Shown here: piece by piece, positions 58,301-64,000 of the stretch
Layout: each line of letters begins with the position of its first letter
How positions within the stretch are numbered: position 1 is the first letter of the stretch
Assembly: GCF_932526225.1 (NCBI RefSeq)
Contig: NC_064037.1
Span: forward strand, 8,352,203 to 8,416,202
Direction: 5' to 3'
From: Nematostella vectensis
Taxonomy: Eukaryota; Cnidaria; Anthozoa; Actiniaria; Edwardsiidae
DNA: 64,000 nt
Made by a program: the position numbers and the translations under genes
The notes under the pieces: generated by a model
The model's database searches: none
What the model saw: only the letters and a program-made list of their open reading frames with translations
What the model was told of the DNA's origin: nothing

Positions 58301-61300
58301 CTACGACTGCACCAATACTCGATGACACAAACGAGGGTTGTGGTCGCTTCACAAGTGCATTGGTCGAGCTATTAGGTATCAGAAAGAGTGTGACAATGGA
58401 TCAGGTGAAAAGCCAGTTGCAAACGGTCATGAAGGTGAAGTTGAGCTGTCTGGACAATGACAGACTCGATGATGTGCGCAAGGTATGTGCTGCCATCTAC
58501 GCGTACCTAGAGAGGAGCCTCGAGGGTGGCGAAACAGATTTGAAGCAGTATCTGCAGTCTATGGAGTTCATTCTCCAGGAGCAACGTTTTTTGAAGATAG
58601 ACCAGGTGGCCTTTAGATGCCCTTCAGGGCTGGCACCGTACCTTCATAACCTTCAGAAGGAGTACGTCAACAGGTTCTACTCGCTTTTCAAGGGGCTGGG
58701 GATACGGGATGAATTTGGGGTTGATGACTACATTCGCACTCTGAGCCTGATGAATACGAAGTTTGCCAATGCTGCGCTAGACCCAGATTCCCTTCGAGCA
58801 GCAGTTGAGATTGCCCAGCTACTAGGCAAACTTGATGGAATTGATAAACGCCAACCGATTTACCTCCCTGATTCCAAGTCCGTACTTAGAGTCGCCAAAG
58901 AGCTATCAGTCAAGGATTGTCCTTGGATGCCGGACGAGCCTGGGATAAACTATGCCAACGAGAAAATTCCTGTTTCGACCTGTTTTGAGCTCGGAGTCAA
59001 TACACGGAGAGAAGATTTTCTTCGAAGACGCTCTCACGGGATTCCTTTTGGACAGAAAGAGAAGCTGACCACTCGGCTAAAGAGGATCTTAGAAGGTTAT
59101 CCTTGTGATGGTGCGATTCTGAAAGAGCTGCTTCAAAACGCAGACGACGCTAAAGCTTCAAAAATCTGCTTTATCAAGGACCTTCGTCGCCATCCAAGCG
59201 AGAGAATTTTTGAACATTCATGGGAACCCCTTCAGGGTCCAGCACTTTGCGTTTATAACGACAGCCCTTTCACAACACAAGACATCGAAGGTATCCAACG
59301 TCTCGGAGAAGGTAGCAAGGGCGATGATCCAAACAAGACCGGCCAGTATGGGGTAGGCTTCAACGCTGTCTACCACATGACAGACTGTCCGTCATTTGTC
59401 TCCAAGGGGCAAGAAGCAGGCGAGATCATGTGTGTGTTCGATCCGAACTTGACGTTCGTGCCTGGGGCCACTGATGAAGCCCCTGGAATGCAGTACAAGG
59501 AGCTGGATCATCTTAGGGATGTCTTCAGTGATATTTTCCCTTGTTATCTAGGCGAGCACTTTCCCGTAGAGAATGCCACAATGTTCCGATTCCCTTTGCG
59601 TGATGTTCACATGGCTTCCAATTCTAAGATAAGCAACAAGCCATTTGATATCGATCAACTCAACAAACTGGTGCAGACGTTCAAGGCAGAAATGTTCCAC
59701 TCCTTGCTATTCGTCAACAACGTTAGGGAAATCTCTCTTTGCGAAATAAGTGAAGTTTCTGGACAGCCATTCGACGAGTACAAAGTCACGGCGACCTTGT
59801 CACCTGAAGACGAAAAAAGTCTAGAAGAATTTGCGGGCTACGTTAAAGAAACTTCGAGAATTCTCCGCAAGGGAAGTGTTTCTTTGGAGGACGTTGAAAA
59901 GAGAGAAGTCTCCTACGTAGTAAGCCTTGAAGATAACCAAGGCAAGAAAGAGAGATGGCTCGTTGTTCAGCGATGTGGATTTGAACGTGATGCCGAGGTG
60001 CCGTCTTGTGTTAACTCTGCTGTGAAGAAACTGGAACTCGGTCTGTTACCACGAGGAGGGGTTGCTACCTTGCTGGACTCCCCTTCGGCTGCTGACAAGA
60101 AAGCATTCTGCTTCCTTCCATTACCTTTCACAACTGGCCTTCCTGTCCACGTTAATGGCCATTTTGCCCTTGAACACGAGGCAAGACGCAACCTATGGCG
60201 CTCCGAAAGTGAAAGAGATCACCGGGGCGCGTGGAATACAATGCTTCTCAAGTCCGTGGTGGCGCCGTGTTATGTGACCCTCTTAAGTGAGATGAGGCAA
60301 CACCTAAGAATCCAAGACACTGACGCTGTTATTGGAAGGAATGAAGCGCTCCAGCAAACGGAACAGTACTTGCAATTGTTCCCGAATCTACACAATAGGA
60401 AACAATATTGGGACGAACTAGCGAAGGAAGTGTACCGCTACATTGGAAACAAGGAAGTCCCCCTCCTGCCTGTCCATCGCCCAGTGGAAGATGAGTCTGC
60501 GAGTGAAAAGAAAGAAAAGGATGAACAAGCTTCACGTGTGAAGATCGAGTGGTTTGCCCCAAAAGAAGAGGGTGGTCGTAAGCTGTTTTTCAATGATTTA
60601 AGTACCGTGACAGCCGAACAGTTCAAGAAAGATGATGCCTCCACAAAGAAACCTGCAAATAGTGTTAGCTTTACCAGTCATCGTACCTCGTTGTATTCCG
60701 ATCGGAAAGCTGTTCTTTTAACCGACACGCTTCTGCGCAGCGGCCTGAACCTAGCCGAGGCTCCACTTAACCTTTTCAACAACTTCAAAAAATCAGATGT
60801 AGATGTAGCATGCGTTAATCCAGAAGACGTCCTCTCCTTTTACCACACAGGCAGCAACATCGAGTGCCTTCCCCAATGTCTAGAAGACACTGGGATAAAG
60901 AACGTGGAAAACCTGTTACTTGTGTTGGGGTACTGCAAACATTCCGATAAGTTTCTTAAAAGTCTTCACGGGCTGCCCTTGTTGCTAACACAAGATGGAA
61001 TTCTGAGAATGTTTGACGAGAAAAACCCGGTCTTTCTAACGACACACCACACCCTTACCCCAAGAAATGCTTCACTCTTTGTGCACCGTAACCTCTTCAA
61101 CAGTGTCTTTTATGAGGCCCTGTCTAAATCAAATGTCTTCAAGCGGTTCGATGTTGCCGCTTTTGCAAAGCTACTACCAAACAACCTCGAACGGAAGTAC
61201 AATGTTAGCGATGATTTTATCGAATGGGATCCTATTTCAGACAAAAGGAATGACCTGCCCTCGAGGGGATGGCTGTTCGGCGTCTGGAAGCTCATAACAA

Positions 61301-64000
61301 GTGAGATAAAAGATGCGATAAAGAACTGTGTCGAGCAGAACCAAAAGGAGATAACATTGGAGCACAAATTGAGACTGGCTAAAAACGTTGTAGCTCCTCT
61401 TCAAAATTGGTGCTTATTACCTGTCGAAGAGACCGAGTGCTCGTCGCTGGCTTCAAGTGGAACACGTCGTCGGCAACTGTTGGCACCTTTTTCTATGTCA
61501 GAACTTATTGTGTCGCTTCCATCTCAAGTTGTGCCTTTCCGTTTCGATTCTATTTGTGGCGTACTACGAAAGCTGGCACTTCCAAAAATCAACACGCGGG
61601 TTATAGTATCACCCAGCAACACAAGCACCACATTTGATCACAATGCTGACTCCCTGGCTCGCCTGCTTGTCGCCAATGTTGACAATCCAAGACTGATCCT
61701 CTCAGCGCTTTCCCACAAGCTAAATAAAGTTGAACTCCCTTCTACCATCACCTCGAAGGATTGCAAAGATGTGCTCACATACTTCAACGGCAACGTGAAA
61801 TCACTTTGGCCTGACGACTCTTATTGTTTGAAGACACTACCATTTCACGAAACAGTGAATGGCGAACACACCAGTATCGCTGAAATGAAAGGATATGTTC
61901 TACCATCTGAAATACCCAAGGCTGGATTAAACATCTGGGAAAGAAGTGGGCTAGTGTTTTTGAAAGAGGACCAAAGCCTTGAGGCTTTGTATCAATTCCT
62001 GGATTGCGTGTGCAAGAATTCCGTGGATATATATTGTGAAGTTATTTTGCCTCGTTTCCAAGATATGACACAGCAAGCTCACATTGATCATTTGCAATTT
62101 CTGAACGGAAAACTTAGTACACTTCAGCTGCAGCAGGACGGCACGCCAGACAGAAATAGACTCATTTCTTCATTGAGCAGCCTTAAGTTTCTCCCTGGCG
62201 TTGTACATGGCCAGTTGAAGCCCGCCTCTTCCTTCTACGATCCACGCATCCATGTTTTCAAAATTATGCTTGAAAGCAAGGCAGGGTCATTTCCTCCAAC
62301 GCCGTTTAACTCTGACTATTGGCTATCATTCTTGTGTAAGATCGGGCTTATCCACATCGTTAGCAACCAGAAGTTCGTAGAATTTGCTGAAGAAGTGGCA
62401 AATGAAGCCAAATGTTCTAGAACCGATGCCACCTTCAAGAAGTCGCTGACTCTTATCAAACATCTTTTCAACCGAGAAGACATAACAACTAGCCCCTTGT
62501 TAGCAGATATCAAGAACACAAAGTTCGTCCCTCCCCACAAGGTCAGCGAGGCTCTGTCTCGGCTGTGCCCTCCATTTGGAAGCAACGTGAATGGTGAGCT
62601 CTCGTACATCCCCTTCAATGGGTCAGTCCTACCCAACCACGAGACAATCTCATGGACGAGTGCGAATATTCTACCCCGGCAAGCATGTCCGCCTTGGCCC
62701 TTAAGGGGCATTGAACAAATGCTTGGAATCTACGAAAAGCCACCTGTGGAAGTAGTCGTTGCACACTGTTTGACGATTTCCAAACGTTTTGCCAAGACGC
62801 TCAACGGGGACACGAAGAATCTGACGGAACCTTGCAAGATAAAGGATGTTATGGAAGATCTTTATGATTTTCTATCGACTTGCGCTGACGATGTTTCAGT
62901 AGATCGCCTAAAAAACGCACAGTGCATTCTCGTCGCGAACGGAAGGCGCGTCGTTCTTCCACGCCAGATTGTTGTCAAATCCTCCATAGAGATCCCTCCG
63001 TATCTGTACAAGATCCCGCTCGAGCTCGGTAAGTTCCACGAACTGTTCAAGCGGCTCGGTGCCACTGGCACTGTAACAGTACAGCAGTATGTATCAGTGC
63101 TTGACATGATCCATAAAGAGTGTGGCAACAAATGCATGGATCCTAATGAGATGACAAGCTCTCTAATGGCAACCAAAGGGATATTTGATCTGCTTTCACA
63201 GAGCAAACAAACCCCTGATGAAATGGAGCATCTGTTCTTACCAGGTGCGAGAAAAAGTGAAAAAGACCGGGTGTATTTAGTCCCCTCCCACCAGCTTATT
63301 TGTGATGATGCGCCGCACTTTCGCGATAGAATCGACGGATTTGAAGAGGTTTTGTTGATTAGGCTAAAAGACTGCTGGCTGGAAAACGCCAGTGATGACA
63401 CGCTTGTCTGTAAGCTACCAGAGAAGGTCCGTCCTCAAATGATGACTCAGGTAGTGGAAGAGAGGCTACTTAATAATGATAGTAAAGCATGTGATGACGA
63501 CGACCAATCAAATGTGGCAGCAAGACAACTCAGACAGGTTATCAATTCGGATGAATTCTGCCTAGGATTCGCCCGCCTCGTCAAGCACGAAGACAACGAG
63601 AACAAAAACGAAACAAGGCCAGATAGTCTGAGCGACATCAAGAGTAAGCTTGCTAGTCTTCGAGTTGTCAGTGGTCCAGAACTGCGCACACAGCTTTTCT
63701 ACAAAGAGCATGCAATTCCTGGTAGTGAGTCCAAAGTTGACTGCTTCGATGAACACAGCAATACCGATAACATCGTGACACTCTACGTCAACACAGACAT
63801 TCAATCAATTCAGCCAAAGATTGCTGAGGTCGTCAATAGAATTGCTGGTAAGGTTCTTACAAATCTGGTGTACCTAGCACCACTTCTTAGCATGCCTCCT
63901 TGGGAAATAAGCTTGTACCTGGACAAGAATAAGATCCGTGAGGACAACAGTGTGGAGACGTCGTATCTGCCCGAGCCTGGTTCCTATGTTCACCTGGATC
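34327..64000 (+). CDS. Sacsin-like giant protein, copy B (start to beyond window edge)
   Basis: Exons: 34327-34382 (ATG at 34379-34381), 37018-37118, 49494-49604, 50156-50303, 50817-52424, 52883-55147, 56039->64000. Every junction has GT-AG ends and compatible phase (1,0,0,1,1,1), giving at least 4066 codons here. The protein starts MDEDSDEDCDLIQP, so it lacks the N-terminal ubiquitin-like domain of human sacsin. Three SRR modules with GHKL/Hsp90-type ATPase signatures are visible: SRR1 (QYPDDGQILK, ELIQNAEDA, GPALYAYNN, GRFGLGFKSVFHMT; residues 20-120 onward), SRR2 (ELIQNADDAG at about 1405, GPALWVYNN, GRFGLGFNAVYN) and SRR3 (ELLQNADDA at about 2439, GPALCVYND, GQYGVGFNAVYHMT). The last exon is open for 7962 bp, like the giant terminal exon of vertebrate SACS; its J and HEPN parts lie beyond the edge, but copy A shows them. 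SRR1 reads AEDAEAREV where the family has A(D/E)DAGA, losing a Gly. Sacsin is a co-chaperone-like scaffold; function in this lineage is unknown. Confidence 0.88.
34653..35937. mobile_element. Non-autonomous DNA transposon with ~38-bp TIRs, in intron of copy B
   Basis: The left end CACAGGTAGCCCCGGCTCAC... (34653-34690) is mirrored at 35900-35937, ending ...GAGCCTGGGCTACCTGTG. GCCATG occurs just outside both ends, but an exact target duplication is not clear. A second inverted motif (GCCTGAGTATCAGGC at 34694; GGCCTGATACTCAGG at 35716) lies inside. There is no transposase. It is located in the intron between the start-codon exon and exon 37018. Confidence 0.7.
36440..36540. repeat. Foldback (hairpin) repeat, imperfect arms of ~48 bp
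   Basis: ACACCAAAAACTAGAAATTC...CTCTGCCAAATTTTCGTCT is followed by AGACGAAAATTTGGCAGAG...AATTCCAGTTTTTGGTGT. The same core sequence and the same right flank (GTATTGTATTCATT.TTCTGGT) occur at the palindrome at 50353, so both are members of one family. Confidence 0.85.
37121..49440. repeat. 12.3-kb C-rich minisatellite with higher-order structure, filling an intron
   Basis: Roughly 300 units share GAGATGCTGGATACACCCCT followed by a C/T tract. Three unit classes are seen: 39 bp (ending CCCTTTGTA), 38 bp (ending CCCTTCAA) and 33 bp (GGATACGCCCCTGTGCCCCC then TCAAA). The 33-bp class forms four blocks (about 40206-40830, 43527-44150, 46888-47420, 49038-49365). Equivalent points recur at 40221, 43542, 46901 and 49051, that is spacings of 3321, 3359 and 2150, showing higher-order repeats of about 3.3 kb. 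The array starts at the donor of exon 37018-37118 and decays about 50 bp before exon 49494. Long open frames across it, on both strands, come from periods divisible by three. Confidence 0.97.
49605..50155. other. Intron of sacsin-like copy B
   Basis: Ordinary AT-rich intron bounded by TTTCAG|GTGAGG and CTTTTAG|GGC. Nothing else is seen. Confidence 0.7.
50353..50536. repeat. Perfect palindrome: two 86-bp arms, 12-nt loop
   Basis: Arms 50353-50438 and 50451-50536 are exact reverse complements as read by eye. The loop is TTTCATCAGAGT. It lies in the 513-bp intron between 50303 and 50817 of the sacsin-like gene and belongs to the same foldback family as 36440-36540. The left flank ACACCAAAAACTGGAAAT is not mirrored on the right, unlike that copy. 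Confidence 0.95.
52425..52882. other. Intron of sacsin-like copy B
   Basis: Bounded by CGGTCAG|GTGAGT and TTGTTTCAG|GC, phase 1. It is AT-rich with several short CATTCATT/GAATGAACATTC inverted motifs (52640-52705). Confidence 0.75.
55148..56038. other. Intron of sacsin-like copy B splitting the SRR2 ATP-site helix
   Basis: Bounded by GACGCAG|GTTTGT and TGTTTTAG|GTGCAACC, phase 1. It interrupts the NADDAG-ATEV motif. No other feature is seen. Confidence 0.8.

Overview
This is eukaryotic genomic DNA. Long intron-split coding regions, GT-AG boundaries, Ty3/gypsy and KDZ-type elements, a tRNA-derived SINE and many minisatellites point to an animal. The transposon mix (a KDZ transposase with introns, a DUF7869-like DDE element, low-copy gypsy) and the sacsin-like genes suggest an anthozoan cnidarian such as a coral or sea anemone. 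That assignment is inference; nothing in the window names the species.

The window is framed by two same-strand tandem copies of a giant sacsin-like gene (GHKL/Bergerat ATPase repeats, J domain, HEPN). Copy A contributes only its 3' end (1-2139, perhaps with a last small exon at 3611-3700). Copy B starts at about 34379 and runs off the right edge. The last 553 bases repeat the first 553 with 11 substitutions (about 98% identity).

Between them lie: a degenerate tRNA-Gly(TCC) pair (4710-4925); two halves of one DUF7869-type transposase in opposite orientations (5168-6115 minus, 6383-7302 plus); a 16+89+3-unit GACA/GGCA array (7323-7754); a tRNA-derived SINE (11240-11500); a small unidentified plus-strand gene, possibly with a diverged MADS-box-like domain and a 39-bp minisatellite-encoded tail (12759-14389); a multi-exon minus-strand KDZ transposase gene (19815-23140) with a broken papain-like cysteine protease ORF beside it (18537-19436); an intact, very young Ty3/gypsy element with identical 180-bp LTRs (24492-29010); and an older, frameshifted, truncated gypsy on the minus strand (30336-33779).

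Copy B of the sacsin-like gene has exons 34327-34382 (start codon), 37018-37118, 49494-49604, 50156-50303, 50817-52424, 52883-55147 and 56039->64000. All junctions keep phase, giving at least 4066 codons in the window and three ATPase-like SRR modules. Its third intron (37119-49493, 12.4 kb) is almost wholly a C-rich minisatellite of 39/38/33-bp units arranged in about 3.3-kb higher-order repeats. The array begins in the 5' splice site itself, and most units end in a pyrimidine tract plus TAG that looks like a 3' splice site. The next-but-one intron carries a perfect 86-bp-arm palindrome. These intronic structures, the duplicated giant gene and the KDZ/protease locus are the most unusual parts of the window.
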